Shown: positions 21,801 to 33,690 of the stretch, piece after piece | Layout of the letters: each line of letters begins with the position of its first letter | Position numbering within the stretch: the stretch's first letter is position 1 | From: Apostichopus parvimensis | Taxonomy: Eukaryota > Echinodermata > Holothuroidea > Aspidochirotida > Stichopodidae | DNA length: 64,000 nt | Assembly: GCA_000934455.1 (NCBI GenBank) | Contig: KN883845.1 | Span: 91,795 to 155,794, forward strand | Reading direction: 5' to 3' | The notes under the pieces: model-generated | Told to the model about the DNA's origin: nothing | The model's input: the letters and a program-made list of their open reading frames with translations, nothing else | Databases searched by the model: none | Position numbers and translations under genes: made by a program

Positions 21801-24800
21801 ATGTCTTTTTTTTACTATATGCATTTTTTTCAGAGATAAAAATTTACTTTAGGAATTGTCAACGATTAATTTTTGGCCAGGCGTGTGACAGTACAATAAA
21901 AAGTACAGTAGTACAATATTCTCAACCATTTTTTCCAGGAAATGATGTTTGGTGATGTAAATACAAGAGCAATCGTTGCATGTGTATCTGTAACTGCATG
22001 ATATTTTATGCGACTCGTTCTCGAGCACAATAATGCGTTATATTTTTTTTTTCTCCTAAAATTATTTGTGCCTCCCCTTGATACTATGGTGCCCCTCCGT
22101 GTAAAAAATCCTTGCTACGGGCCTGGTGATACTCTGCCACATCTCATTATTACCTGCAACCATGTAGAAATTTATATCAAACTAGGACATTTGATGAAAT
22201 GGGAAGGCAGTGTTTCCATGCAAGTGTGATACAAAGTGGTGTGTAATATATATGCACAATGGTAATGGTTATTTAAAGTTTGTACTTGTGCATTAAAGGC
22301 AAGGAACTACAAAATGTAGTCATTTCTTGTTTTTAATCCTTATCAAAAGCAAAAGCTATCAAGCTGGTGTGCATATGAGTGTGTGTTTGTGTGTTACTGC
22401 GAAACCTTTGTAAGCACAATACAGGAGATGACTACAAAGTTTGAACATGGCATATAGGTTATCCATATAGGGGGACAAAGATTATTTTGATAGGGGGACA
22501 AACATTAAGCATTATTTATTATGATAGAACTACATTATTTATTATGATAGGATTTGGCAGCATACAAATCCACTGTATACTTAGTTTATTAAATTTTCCC
22601 ATGTTACCATGAGTTTGTAATGTCACTTCCACAGATATGTCGACGAGTATATTAATCTGCTGGAGCCAGTTTATTCTAGTGATGAGGAACTTCAATGTGC
22701 TATTGAAGAGAGCTTGAATGATGCAGACAACAGCAGGTAATTTAGAAAATGAAGCATTTTCATTCAATAACAGACTTAATGGTATCTATACAATCAATAC
22801 AGAGTGTGAATATATAATGATTCTTGTGTGTGCTTGTAAACATATGTCAGTCATACCTAGCTGGATTGAGTTCATAACTGGTTTGTCTGTTCCTCATGAT
22901 CCTTATTGTGAAACTGCCAAATCCATCATTCCATGTGTAGTGTGATCAAGTTCATTCAGGGTGGGGGGGGGCATGATGTAGCAGTATGAGTTAGTCCCAG
23001 TCCCAGTCACACATGGCTCATTAAAAAACTATTATGCAGTTGTTGATGGCTATGAAACATCTGTTAGTGGAGCTGTATAGCAGTCTATGAGTTTGAGAAA
23101 ATATGATCATTGGTTTGTTTCACTAGTGTTGCCACACAGTGATAACGGACAAGTTGCTAGCACCTCTGAACATCTGTGAAAGTAGCTGAAGGCTGATAGA
23201 TTCATTACCATATGTCAGATGGGATATAAAATGGGTGTAATGAGAGTGGGATGGGTGAGGAGAAGGGTTACTTGATAAGGATAAGTAATTCATCCCTTAG
23301 GGGCCCCTCACATACGTGAATCCATGACCATAAGTGATTTTGTGAGGAAATACAAATCAGTATATTTCTTATTTCCAGCTCTGCATATGTCAGTGCTGTA
23401 TATGTTATTTTTAAAAAATTATTTGTTTTCGCATGCAAAATGATGGATTTCATCTTTCGAATAAGGGAATATTTTTCAAGGTAAGCGGTTATGGTATCAA
23501 CACCTTTTGATGAAACTTGTTATTCAATCGGTAATAAGTTGTGCTTCACATCTATCCATTTTCAGTGATGCCACCATTCTCAAGGCCAAGCTGCAAGAGA
23601 AGTTACAACAATTTCAATCTCTACGGGATGGTGAAAAAGTTGATGTAGTGGTAAGGCGAACAAAAGTCCTTCGTAGTGCTGCTGAGGCAATCACAGCACA
23701 GGACGGATTTTTATTTTACAAGGATCCAGTCGTCTCCTTTTCAGGGGAAGAGGCAGTGGACCTTGGTGGTCCAAAAAGAGACTTTTTCAGGTGAGTATCA
23801 ATTCTTTATCCAATCCTTGTGGAAAGGGAATCTTTGGAGTCGTGTGTGTGTCGCACCCCTTGTAATACGGACCACACATGCTGCATGTATTTCCCGAGCA
23901 AAAAATCAACATAACCAGCACCAACTATGCTAATTCAGCTTTGAACAACTCTACTCAACATGAAAATGCTAAAAGTTCATTCTTAGTATGTGTGTTATTC
24001 ATATATAATGAGTGTATTATTCATATATAATGAGTGTATAATCACCTGGGTTTTTTGCTTGAGGTGAAAGATCATATGAGGAAAACACAATCAACATAAA
24101 AAGTCCGCTGGATACAGTTGTAGTCATCCATTCAACATGGGATGGTTGAACAATTGGATGACCATTGAGTGGTAGTATAGACCAGAGATAATCATCTTTA
24201 AATATGGTTGGTATGGTATGCAAGTTCTGGCATCAACAGAGACACTGTTGTCTTTGGTGGACACAATTGGATTGTTGCTAAGAGAGGAAAATGTCAAAAG
24301 AAGAGAATTCAACCTTAATATTTATGTTTACATGGATAAAAGTGTCTAATTTGTTCTGTCACTGTAATAATCAGGGGTTTAACTCCAATTGAAATAATTA
24401 TGCAGATATCATCAATATTGATTCCTTGCCGAAGGCGAAAGGAATCTATGCAGTCACCTGCAGTGGGCTCATATTTGGTAGGTAGGTTGCCTATAGTTAG
24501 CAGATGATCCCTTGGTGGAGGTCAAACATTACAAAATTACTCCCAAGTCCAAATCTGGTACCCCACAACCACAATTTTATAGCAATGACTGTGGTTCACT
24601 TTTATTATATACCCTACTCGCTGTTTAGCACCTCTGCAACAATGTTTACCAAAGCTCAGTTTATAGTCACATTAAATATTTTGTACCTATCATATCTGCT
24701 GTCATACTAGCAACAAGACATGTGTGTGAAGGATATTTCACACCATACCCCATGTCAATCCCCTTTGCAATGAAATACATCTTTATATATGACAAAACAT

Positions 24801-27800
24801 TGTAATATTTCCCATCAGGTTGGCCATACAGCAGTTGCCACAGTTAGGCATCTTGGAGGGGAAGCAGAGCAAATTGTATTTTGCTCACGAGATAAATCTT
24901 CTTGAGAAAGGCCTGTACAGACTTGCAGGGCAAATGAATGCATGGAGCATACTCCATGGGGGTCCGGGCTTCCCTATCATACACCCACTACTCTATTCGA
25001 TGATGTGTGGGATCAGTGCCACAGATCAATTTTCAATCCAAGACATCACAGATGCAGATGTGCTCTGCCATTTACAGAAGGTCAGAGCTGATTAAGGATA
25101 TGTGTTATGACAGATTCTAAGACCACACAGTAAATGTAATGGAGGCTCTGGCTCTGATACTCATATAAATGATTTTTCAATGCTTTCTGATTGTATAGGT
25201 TCACACCAGTTTATTCTGTTCAATAAACCCCACCAAAGTTATATGTCCGGTTTTTGCAGTCTTCCTGTGTGCTTTTGGGAAGTTAGCCATTGCAGGCCAC
25301 CGGCGAACACCCATAGTCTCCCCCACACCCCAATTCTCCATCTGGGTATATTGCATTGACAATGACTGCATAACTTCTGGATATGTTATAGAGCTGTGGG
25401 ATAAAAGTATACCTGTTCCACTGCATGTTTATAGAAAGATCGGTGGCAGGCTTTCATTTAAATATAGGTCTGAAATTACACAAACTTTAATTTTTCGAAC
25501 AGTACAAACCAATCAAATCAATGCTTGGGGATCGAAAACAACAATGCTTTGACAATTTAGATACATATTGTGATCACAGTCAGTAGAATTAACAAACTAA
25601 ATGACTGAAAGCCAAACTTTGACAGTAATTTATGAATTAGGAAAGGAAATGATGACAGTACAACACCAAAAAAAGGTTGACCAAACATTTGAAAAATTGT
25701 GGCAGGAAGAACTTTATGATCACTGCATTATTGATGCAAACTAAAGTGTCACAGACACTTCACAGTGGCTCCATTTAAATAACAGCATTTTTATGCTGGA
25801 GAGGAGTTGTGCCCATTTGGTGTCTTGATCAACTGACAAAAACTTGTAGTATTAATCCACCTTCATTCAAGATAGGCAAAGTTTCCCATACATGTAAAAG
25901 GCCTCAATATACTGATGAATGTTGTTGGCAATATACCATGGGACTGAATGATTACCGGTACTGTACATACTTGCATCTATTTTTATCATTAAAGGGTGTT
26001 TCCAATTTTGTTGCGATCAGGCCTAATTGCTGGGTTTCAAACTGGCTAAGATAATACTTTCACAACACAACCACATGTTGTGAACCCTGATCATGTCCAG
26101 GGTTGGTGACGCACGACAGCTACAGGGAATAGTTAGAGTAACACATAGCTGGTGACACTCCCAATTCTGCATGTATTTCAGTTAGTGGGTTTAAATTCGG
26201 TGACCCGACCCGACAGGGGTCTACGTTTCCTCAATATTAACAACAAGCACAGACATTATTCACCCACCAATTCCCTATGTGTTTACTATAAATTTGCAGA
26301 TTGAAAATAGTGTAACGGAGGAGGAGTTGAAGGAGACTATTGATGTCATTGGTGACTGGGCTGCCAGTAATGGATGTACAAACATTTATGGATTGAAGAT
26401 GGCAAACAAGGATAAAATATTATCCACTCTTTTCAAACAACATATATACTACAGGTATGACATTATGCCCAATCTGTCATGCTTTGTGCAAATGCATTAC
26501 ATGAAGCATACCTGTTTAGAAAGAAAACATTTAGTAGGTACATTGGCATAATAAATTCGTCAAATTTGTACAGTTTACTATATTTGGTATTAATGCTCAG
26601 TCATGGTCATCTCAAAAGTGCCCTATTTGTGTCATGTGAACTATGTTCAGAGAGAGACTCTGTGGTCAATATGGCATGTGAAAGTTCCAGGCATGTAGCA
26701 AGAGATTTGTATTGGGGTGGGGGGCATGGGGGAGGGGTCTGAGTGCAGGTGGTTGCCCCCTCCCCTTTGGGGGAAAAATGCAATTGAAATGCAGGTAGAT
26801 GCAAATGGTGCAATGTTTGTGAAAAAAACAGCAATCAAATTTACACTGAACATTCACAAAGTTGTTTTTTTTTCTACTCATTTTTTGGGTCACTTGGGTC
26901 ATGGGGGTTGGACCTCCCCCTCATGGCTACGACACTGGTCGTTTGTCTGACTGTCCACCCATTCTGTCTGTATAAACAATAATGATGAAAATAGCAAAAA
27001 ACATTCTACCACAGTTTTCATGATACAATTTTGTGAGTCTTTCATAATTGGACTTGTGTAGTGCCCCTTCTTTATGTTCCGGGTTTTGAGGTGAACAGTC
27101 TAACATGATGTATAGGTCATATGAAGAACAAGGTGCCATGTTTACATACTAAAGGTTACATGTTTAACATTTTCATACATTTTGATCGAACACAGTGATC
27201 AGTGGTCATCAAATGTCCATTTGGTACCAATTAGTGAAAATGTCCAAAAGGCTCCATCTCATACAGTTTTGGAAGTGCAATCCCTATAGAGTCTGTCATT
27301 ATTAGACTTGTCAGTAATTGTCCAGTGGTATTTTCTAGTTGAAATTAAAGTGCCTGACTACACCCCGGCTGCCAGTACGACTGCATACCATCCATACCAT
27401 CACAGGGTTCCCAATTAGTACCTGGCTATGAGGCCAGTGCCTTAAAGATAGCCGGTTAAATAATATATTAATTGATGGAAGTGTTGAAAAATATAATGCC
27501 ATGAGAATGTATAGCAAGAGAAATTGGAACTATTTTTGGGCCTTCATTTTCTTGGGATGCACCTCATGATTTGTGACTAATTGATGTAGAATGAACATTT
27601 GTATGAGATTGATCTTATGCATTCTTTAGCCTCATCTAGCCTTAACCTTTCTGTCATTCTTTCTCACATGATAAGGTGCAAGGCCGAGATCGATGAATTT
27701 AAGGAAGGTCTCAACAGTGTTGGTGGTTTTTGTGATCTTGTGCAAGAGGATCCCATACCATTTCGAAGCCTTTTGGTAAAGACAGAGGATGCCTTAACCT

Positions 27801-29508
27801 TCTCCGATGTGAAAAAGTTATTCCACATGCAGTTTTCTACAAGTTACCCAATTGCTGTCCAAGAAGAGGACACAGTCTACTGTTGGGAACAGTTTCTACG
27901 TAAAGCATCAAGTAAGTCTTTTTGGCTGCTTGTGTGTCACTAGTGTGTTATCAATGTTTTTGACAACAATCAGTACACTAATTCAGTTTCAAGCAATGCA
28001 GTGATGAGCCAAACTACTCTAATTATGTACTCTCTGGAGCACTAGTCTTTAGTTTATTGAACAAAGTAATTGGGCAAATATACGACTTATCATGCTTTTT
28101 TTTTATTACTTGCTGAAGGCAAAGTGAAGCTATGTAGTCATGTGTATGTGTGATGCCTGAGTTTGTGACAACAATGCAAGGTCCCACAATTTTCATAAAT
28201 GGTTGGTAAATGACACATAGTGAGTAGACATTCCCTATTGTTTTGGGTACCAATCTCATTAATATTCATGAGAGGCATAGCTTGTGAGTGATGTGAAATG
28301 TCAGTAACTAAGCAACCATAAGGTTACATCGACAGTAAGTGGAGAACATGGGTATATAGTGGCATAATGCATCTCCTCATTAATAATTATAATTCTAACA
28401 ACCATGTTAACTTCGAAGCACGGCTGATGGCAAGGTTCATTCATATCGGGTTGCATGTTTTACATTTGTGATCAGAGGTCTGTTGTAGACCAAGTGTGAC
28501 AGGAAAACTTGGCTTCAGTTATTCTAGTACCTTATATTTCCTACATTGTGGAAATCCAAACTCCAGACCGATTTTCAGTCGATACGTTTAGAAAAATACG
28601 TGGGAACTGCGGGAATCCGTGCAAAACATATACCTTTAAAATCCCTGTAACAAATGAATTAAGACCTGGATCTGAATAAAAACTTTGCAAAAGATATGAA
28701 AGAAGAATTTTATTAATTTCTTTTGTGAATACTACCTTCTGTCTTTGTCCTATCAAGGTATAAAAAAATCTGCATTTACTGTGTAGAGTATATGAGCAGC
28801 CTTTGCATCGTTCCCCATGAGATGTGTCATTGCAGGTGAAATTCCTTAGTAGTAAATTGAAATAAGTCAACTAGGCAACATGCTGGGATCTCCAAATTTG
28901 GAGTGCATGGTTTTAAGATATCCTCTTTTCATCTGTGCCAGTTTAAAGGCAATCTGCTGTTTTTAGGTTTTCAAGTTCAAATGACTTTTTATTTGTACTT
29001 TGGAAGCACATAGTGAAGCTAACAGGCTTTCCACCCATACTTTTGTTTGATCAACTTACACACTGTTATTTAACTTTTATTCCACCCTCTGGCGAAGTGG
29101 CCCATATCTACCATGGTTAATATAAATCTATCATTCATTGAAAGCTATGATGGTAATTGATATTAAGCTGTATATTATATGGGAAATTTATTTTGTTTAG
29201 GCTTTTTTTTTTAAGATTATGAATGCAGCCAAGAAATACATACTGAGGATGGGCACACTGAGAGGGTTGAATTTGGCCTGCATCACATCATCAGATTTTG
29301 TACTGGTGCTGACGCAATACCCCCTCTGGGGTTTTACAAACAGATTGATGTGGATTTCTTTAGCATCACCCCCGGGACCAAGCCATTACCTACAGCATCC
29401 TCATGTGGATTGGAGTTACACCTTCCACGTGGTATGGAAGATGTGAATGCCTTCAGCACAATGATGGTAGAGGCCATCCTATGTTCTCCTGGCTTTGGCA
29501 AGATATAG
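9845..29508 (+). CDS. SAM-zinc finger-UIM-HECT E3 ubiquitin ligase (G2E3-like family)
   Basis: Likely transfers ubiquitin to proteins through a HECT cysteine. Exons with agreeing phases are 9845-9919, 10931-11072, 12086-12162, 12970-about 13170 (3' edge unresolved), 14039-14151, 15633-15722, 22635-22736, 23566-23790, 24819-25080, 26300-26454, 27676-27911 and 29216-29508 (TAG). Domains in order: SAM (ILTRLGYDQPIIDKF...LGIEGFGRHAVL); a basic segment PEKRKK; a globular block FTKKILASAGLGL...FPKLKAGGGFEYLR; a C2HC finger CFKCGKEIAETRLKKHKMNC; a linker; a ubiquitin-interacting motif DEELQCAIEESL; and a HECT domain starting VVVRRTKVLRSA. The HECT C-lobe keeps FCTGADAIPPLGF and the active-site context ASSCGLELHLPRG, with the Cys codon at 29404-29406. 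An RPLQ-like segment expected after exon 4 was not found, so one small exon is missing or unrecognised. The start is the first ATG before the SAM helix, and a complete hAT lies in the intron after 17149. Family membership is fairly sure; activity is not shown. Confidence 0.78.
10379..10430 (+). mobile_element. Isolated hAT-type terminus
   Basis: CAGGGGCGTAGCCTGCCC followed by a G-run resembles the CAGGCCCGTAGC and CAGTGGCGTAG termini seen elsewhere in the window. The opposite end was not found nearby, so this is probably a solo or truncated MITE. Confidence 0.4.
13171..14038. other. Intron of the HECT gene, no exon recognised
   Basis: I looked here for the family's expected segment between the GGGFEYLR block and the zinc finger and did not find one. 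Nothing else is identifiable apart from a short C-run near 13370. Confidence 0.5.
14180..14960 (+). repeat. TTCCTTGCC-family interspersed repeats, + copies
   Basis: Contains TTGCCAAAGGAATCTATGCG followed by TG-rich sequence, a TTGAGTACAAGAAGCCTATT block, then TGTTTGTTGAGTAAATAAAC and a GTTTCTGGTCACAGACAGATC block. The same blocks recur inverted at about 32817-33690. The family's recurrent phrase is CCTTGCC...AAGGAATCTATGCAGTCA plus (TG)n. Class unknown. Confidence 0.65.
14990..15590 (+). repeat. Tandem repeat, about 150-bp units, roughly 4 copies
   Basis: Each unit carries GGTTAGCCATATTGAGTAGA, then GAGGTCAAAGGTCATTTGAG, TCAATATGGGT, CTTGTAATCGGGCAAACTC and AATAGGGGAAA. It follows directly on the TTCCTTGCC repeat and belongs to the same family as the larger array at 39-41 kb, where GGTCAAAGGTCA-like words also dominate. 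Confidence 0.75.
15633..15722 (+). repeat. Triplicated exon, copy A (in frame)
   Basis: Linker exon ending GACAGTCTGATTCTGCAAATGATAG before a GTATGC donor. Encodes an acidic/serine-rich stretch with PERQSDSAND. Its phases fit both the zinc-finger exon and the UIM exon. Confidence 0.75.
16284..16362 (+). pseudogene. Triplicated exon, copy B (decayed)
   Basis: Acceptor CAATAACAG is kept and the 3' part repeats GAAGACAGTCTGCTTCTGCA. The donor found in copies A and C is disrupted here and the frame meets TGA at 16360-16362. Inclusion would end the protein before the UIM and HECT domains. Confidence 0.65.
17079..17149 (+). pseudogene. Triplicated exon, copy C (phase-shifted)
   Basis: Good acceptor (AACAACAG) and donor (GTAAGC), and the body matches copy A (CTGGGAGGTTCATCGTCTGT). 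It is 71 bp against 90 in A and leaves phase 1, whereas the UIM exon needs phase 2. Inclusion would break the frame; skipping B and C gives an open message. Confidence 0.65.
17395..18053 (+). repeat. TTCCTTGCC-family tandem units of about 240 bp
   Basis: Repeated phrases are GTAGTGTATTTTATG, TGATACTAGG(T/C)CTCAT, CATTAATA(C/T)(A/G)TGCAAGG, and TTGATGAAA(C/T)TT. The array was split by the hAT insertion at 18062 and continues at about 22134-22500, where TGATACTCTGCCACATCTC picks up. Confidence 0.65.
19630..19825. mobile_element. 196-bp hAT-type MITE nested in the hAT intron
   Basis: Ends CAGTGGCGTAGCTAG and CCTACGCCACTG are inverted. Flanks TTTATATC (19622-19629) and CTTATATC (19826-19833) form an 8-bp target duplication with one mismatch. 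The interior is AT-rich with a C-run near the right end. Confidence 0.85.
20045..20261 (-). mobile_element. tRNA-derived SINE
   Basis: On the minus strand it begins AGAGGTGCAGTGGTATAGTGG (A-box-like) and has GGTTGCTGGTTTTAGTCTC in the B-box position, followed by a body with CAGCATTGCTGGTACTCATT (plus strand) and GAGAGTAAAGTAATTTACTCA. That body resembles the conserved central region of tRNA SINEs known from marine invertebrates and fish (from memory). It lies in the hAT intron, so it is younger than that element's arrival or was carried with it. Confidence 0.7.
22134..22500 (+). repeat. Continuation of the split TTCCTTGCC-family repeat
   Basis: CTGCCACATCTCATTATTACCTGCAACC resumes the tandem unit broken by the hAT. 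A second degenerate unit starts near 22320 (CCTTATCAAAAGCAAAAGCTAT plus TG-rich stretch). Confidence 0.6.
24420..24545 (+). repeat. TTCCTTGCC-family fragment in a HECT intron
   Basis: ATTCCTTGCCGAAGGCGAAAGG followed by AATCTATGCAGTCACCTGC and GGTAGGTAGGTTGCC. Remaining parts of introns 23791-24818 and 25081-26299 show no further exon or recognised repeat. Confidence 0.65.
26688..26937. mobile_element. Probable hAT-type MITE
   Basis: Left end CAGGCATGTAGCAAG and right end GGCTACGACACTG are imperfect inverted repeats of the same style as the other hAT termini here; the interior is G-rich then C-rich. No matching 8-bp flanks were seen, so it is old or misbounded. It lies in a HECT intron. Confidence 0.5.
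28105..28330 (+). repeat. TTCCTTGCC-family fragment in the last HECT intron
   Basis: TTGCTGAAGGCAAAGTGAAGC, TATGTAGTCATGTGTATGTG and AGTGAGTAGACATTCCCTATT match the family order. Confidence 0.6.
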
Positions 29509-29689
29509 ATTGTTACATCCCATAATTACAGAGCTGCCAACCAGTTTAAAGATTCGAATTCATAGTCTCCAGATCCATCCACAGACATCCCCTCCCCTTT
29601 GGAGAAAAACAGCTTTTTAGGGCTTCAGATGCAAAATGGTGAAATGTTTGTGGCTCAAACATAATGAAATTTATATTGATATTTTTGGT

Positions 29690-30215
29690 TCCTTGCTATA
29701 GCAAAAGGAACCTATGCATTGAACTTGTCGTGTGAATGTGTGTGTGTCTGTGTGTGTGTGCTTGCGTATGCTCTTTCTCAATAAGGGAAATTTGGATTGA
29801 GGCCAAACTTGGACTGTAGATCTGCCATATGGAGAAGGTGTGCCCTATTGTTTTTGGTGCCCACAAAGGTCGGTTATGGTCATAAAACTCAAAATATTCA
29901 AACTGCAATAACTCCCAGTGCCATGTGCGACAAGATTGATATTTTGGGACAAGTTGTGAACCGGTTAGGGGAACATTTTTAAACTTAACAGTCATGTGAT
30001 CCAAGGTCACCAAAGGTCAATTAATGGAAAAAACTAGTATTTTTGCGATAACGTTAGGGTTGGGAGTTGCTTCAATGTAATCCAATTGTCGACCAGCATT
30101 TGGGTGACCCTTGACCTCAATTTGACCTCCGGTGATCTTTAAGTGTTTTGGGGGATTTTTATACTTTCGATGCTATTTTCAGATGTCAAAGGTACCTTCC
30201 GATCATAAATGTCAA
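29690..30215 (+). repeat. TTCCTTGCT-family repeat, + oriented copy of the 38.9-41.6 kb array
   Basis: Starts GGTTCCTTGCTATAGCAAAAGG, then TG repeats, CTCAATAAGGGAAATTTGG, TTGTTTTTGGTGCCCAC, TTTTGGGACAAGTTGTGAACC, and GTGACCCTTGACCTC. The reverse complements of these blocks appear in order at about 41590 down to 41040. Confidence 0.8.
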
Positions 30216-30216
30216 A

Positions 30217-30905
30217 TAACGAACATGTTCATATCTGTTCATATAAAAGTTCTCACATGTTCATTTTTATTTACCATGTTTTATTGGCATTTCTGCTAGC
30301 CAGATAATATTAGTGAAGCCTTGCCATAAACCTCACAGATCACCTTGTATCTCTTTAAATATCATATTTAATATATATCTTTTTTGAAATTAAGTTTACT
30401 TAGTCTTTGTATTCCTGCTTCTTTCATTCTAATATTGTGTGTGCTTAATATATATTTTGATATCATTATTCACTTTTGTGCACCTCGTGAAGGCATTTTT
30501 GACAGTTGTTTTTTAAGCTGTTAGTAAAGGTTCTACTGTACAAGAGTTAAGACTACCGAACCATTATTTGTTATTAAACTTGATATTGTCTGACTATAAT
30601 AGTGATAATATCAACACTTAAAAAAAATAACCATACTAAATCACCTGTGAATACTGTATTCTTATTCAAGTATTATGAACTATTTCAACTTTTCATGCAA
30701 TGATTTGTAGAAGAGTACTCCAGTAATCAACTATGCTACATATCAAATGAAATGCTATGATATACAATCAAATATTATCACAACCAATGCTAAATCAGAT
30801 CTTTGTCCAATTGTTGATATTTCCACATATGAAAACAATATGAGTAGCAACATGACCTCCAATTGTTTTGCTACTAAGCATTTACTCTATATGTACCAAG
30901 TTTCA
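30217..30905 (+). repeat. Direct duplication, copy 1
   Basis: GAACATGTTCATATCTGTTC through ACCTTGTATCTCTTTAAATA, then GTAGAAGAGTACTCCAGTAA and CACAACCAATGCTAAATCAG. Confidence 0.85.
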
Positions 30906-31202
30906 TGTTGATCCAAAATGGTTGAGTTGGGGTAGGGATGGAGGGGGGGGGGTCGGAGGTGGATCGGGGTATGATCTCTGAACTTATAGTTTTGTTATAG
31001 TTTATAGTTTTGTATTTGTCTTTCATGATAGTTGATTAGAAAGTAAACACAATATCTTGCTTTTAATAACATGCCTCCACAAGGAAATGCTGTGATGTGC
31101 ATTTTTATACAAGTATTTCTGGAGGTACCAGTGTATATAAAAGATTTTCTAAAGCAGAAAATACCTTTCTTTAGGTGAAATCTAGTTCTTGATCAGAAAT
31201 AA

Positions 31203-31640
31203 TGAACATGTTCATATCTGTTCATATAAAAGTTCTCACATGTTCATTTTTATTTACCATGTTTTATTGGCTTTTCTGCTTGCCAGATAATATTAGTGAA
31301 GCCTTGCCATAAACCTCACAGATCACCTTGTATCTCTTTTAATATCATATTTTATTACTAAGTTTATATTGTCTCACTATAATAGTGACAATATCAACAC
31401 TGTAACCATAATAAATCACTTGACAAAATCACTTTTCATTCAACGATTTGTAGAAGAGTACTCCAATAATCAACTATGCCACATCAAAAACAATCACAAC
31501 CAATGCTAAATAAGATCTCTGTCCAACTGTTTATATTGTCATATATAAAGAGATGAGTAGTGACATAACTTCCATTTCTTGTTTTGTTAATAAACATTTA
31601 CTATATATACAAGTTTAATGTTGATCTAATATATTTGGAC
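31203..31640 (+). repeat. Direct duplication, copy 2
   Basis: The first about 150 bp are nearly identical to 30217-30370 (three or four differences by eye). Later blocks (GTAGAAGAGTACTCCAATAA, CACAACCAATGCTAAATAAG) are in the same order with deletions. About 985 bp separates the copies. Confidence 0.85.
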
Positions 31641-32816
31641 CTCAAATGACCCACAGTGACATAGAAATAGCGGAATTTCTACAACTGGATGTTTAATGTT
31701 AGATGCTAAAAAAGCTCAATATTAAGATGAAGTAAAAAGTCAGAATTTATGCTCATAGTGTGCTCAAATATGCTAATTAGGCCAACTATGAAAATGGCAT
31801 GCTGATGAATTCAAGACCAAACTCAATACCAAATTTCAAGAGCTATACTATTTACAACAAACTCCACATATGGACAGATACATGTCATTTTGAACATCAA
31901 GTCTCTTCTCTAAACATAGTTTCAGCAAGACAAAAACTGGAAAAGTAGTGAAAATAATGACTTTGCATTATAGGCTATTTTGGATTCAAATATATGGTGG
32001 ATGATGTGTCCCCAAGCCAGCATGTCCCTGTGAATTACACAGGAAGTATATTTGATGTGTAAATTGATATTGACTTGGACACCCCCCCCCCCACCTTGAG
32101 CCAACCATATCTGCAGATGCCCTTTTAAAATGTCAGTTAATTAAGCTTGAAGTGTTACATCATATGAAGTCATTCACATGAATGCATAGTTTGGAAGATA
32201 ACCTGATCAGTCTTAATCAGTCATGCAGCTTATAAGTTCAAATGACTATTCCATACATAGAAACTTTTATCACTACCAAGTTTTCGTCAAATCGTATTAT
32301 TTCCTACAAAGTCATTGAATAACAATATACCTCAAAATGAGGTGTTCAAATACAACTTACAATGCATGGGAACTGGCATTTTGGTGATCTGGGATGTGGT
32401 TTAGGCAAAAATTTCTGGTACGCTACTCCCTGCGCCGCTTAGATAGTGTATCTGCGTTCATCAACTTTGGACAATATGCCCCCCCCCCCCCAGTCAAGTA
32501 CTCCTGGCAGTGACTGGAGATTCTGTATAGTAGTCAGAGCAATGTGTTTGATGTTACTCATGGTGTTTGATATTACTCATGCACAGTAGCTTGCCTTGAA
32601 ATTTTCACCTTTTTTCAAAGAATTGACAAGTATCAGTATAACAGGTGAAGTCAGTGTGCAATGAGGGAAGTTTCACAGAAAAAAAACTCTCCAAAGTCAG
32701 ATTATGTTGAACAAGGAAGGCGATGGCTCAGTCAATGTTATTGGTAAAAAATTGTTGTGTTCGACAACAAAACCATGGTATTATAGAAATTATAGAACAA
32801 GACACAAATGTGTGTC

Positions 32817-33690
32817 GTGATTCCTTGCCATAAATTGTACAAATAAAATCAATGTGGAAGGAATGAAGGGGAAACCCATTTCCTTTCATGCCTCTCCCAG
32901 GGCACAGATAAATAAAAACTTTTGCCCCAATCAGCCACCCTTGATCTGTCTGTGACCAGAAACACCATTGTGCCACAGTTTTATCCCTGTCTTCACTGTC
33001 TAGGGATTATCTGAACACCAGCTAAGTAGCTAGTTTATTTACTCAACAAACAGGATAATTAGGCCATAACAGGATTATCACCTTAGAGACAAGCTAAAAA
33101 ACCACAAACATAAACATCTCTTCATTCCACTCATGATAGCATTACCCAGGGCCCAAGCTAATTGGTGTAAATTGGGTTTGAATTAGGCATTGACATATTG
33201 GAAGATTTATACGATGAGAATATTCAGAACCAAAAACATCAGGTTTTCTTGTACCACATTATGGGCAACATACAGATCAAATATGATCTCTGTAAACATT
33301 TGCATTCTCCAGTTATTGATATTACAAGGAATTCACACTTTGACCTCTGTTGACCTCAAATGACCTTGGAACAGCACAATAATTTATAGGGTTCTTGCAC
33401 CCCATATGGGCAACCTACAAGTCAAAAAGGAGCTCTGTAGACACTTGTGTTCTCCGGTTATTACGATTACAAGGTTTTCGCTTTTTGACCTCTGTTGACC
33501 TCAAATAACCTTGAAAGCGCACCAAAAACAATAGGGTTCTTGTACTCAATGTTACATGAAAGCTACATGCCAAGTAAGACATTTGTGAAGGTTGGCTTTA
33601 TTGAGATTACGAGCAGGCGATTACGAGCAGGCGTCACATCCACACACACATACGCTGCGTGACTGCATAGATTCCTTTGGCAAGGAATAA
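32817..33690 (-). repeat. TTCCTTGCC-family repeats, inverted relative to 14.2-14.96 kb
   Basis: GATCTGTCTGTGACCAGAAAC, TAGTTTATTTACTCAACAAAC, CCAAAAACAATAGGGTTCTTG and GATTACGAGCAGGCG are reverse complements of blocks at 14340-14880. It ends with GACTGCATAGATTCCTTTGG and CAAGGAATAA near 33690. Confidence 0.75.

Larger units (their letters stand above)
18062..22125 (+). mobile_element. Complete hAT transposon, 4064 bp, perfect 8-bp target duplication
   Basis: The left end CAGGCCCGTAGC (18062-18073) is matched by the reverse complement of GCTACGGGCCTG (22114-22125). Subterminal GTGCCCC...GTAAAAAA blocks also match inverted. GTGATACT directly precedes (18054-18061) and follows (22126-22133) the element, an exact 8-bp target duplication as expected for hAT. 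It inserted into a TTCCTTGCC-family tandem repeat, inside an intron of the HECT gene, in the same orientation. The perfect duplication suggests a fairly recent insertion, although the transposase is broken. Confidence 0.93.
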
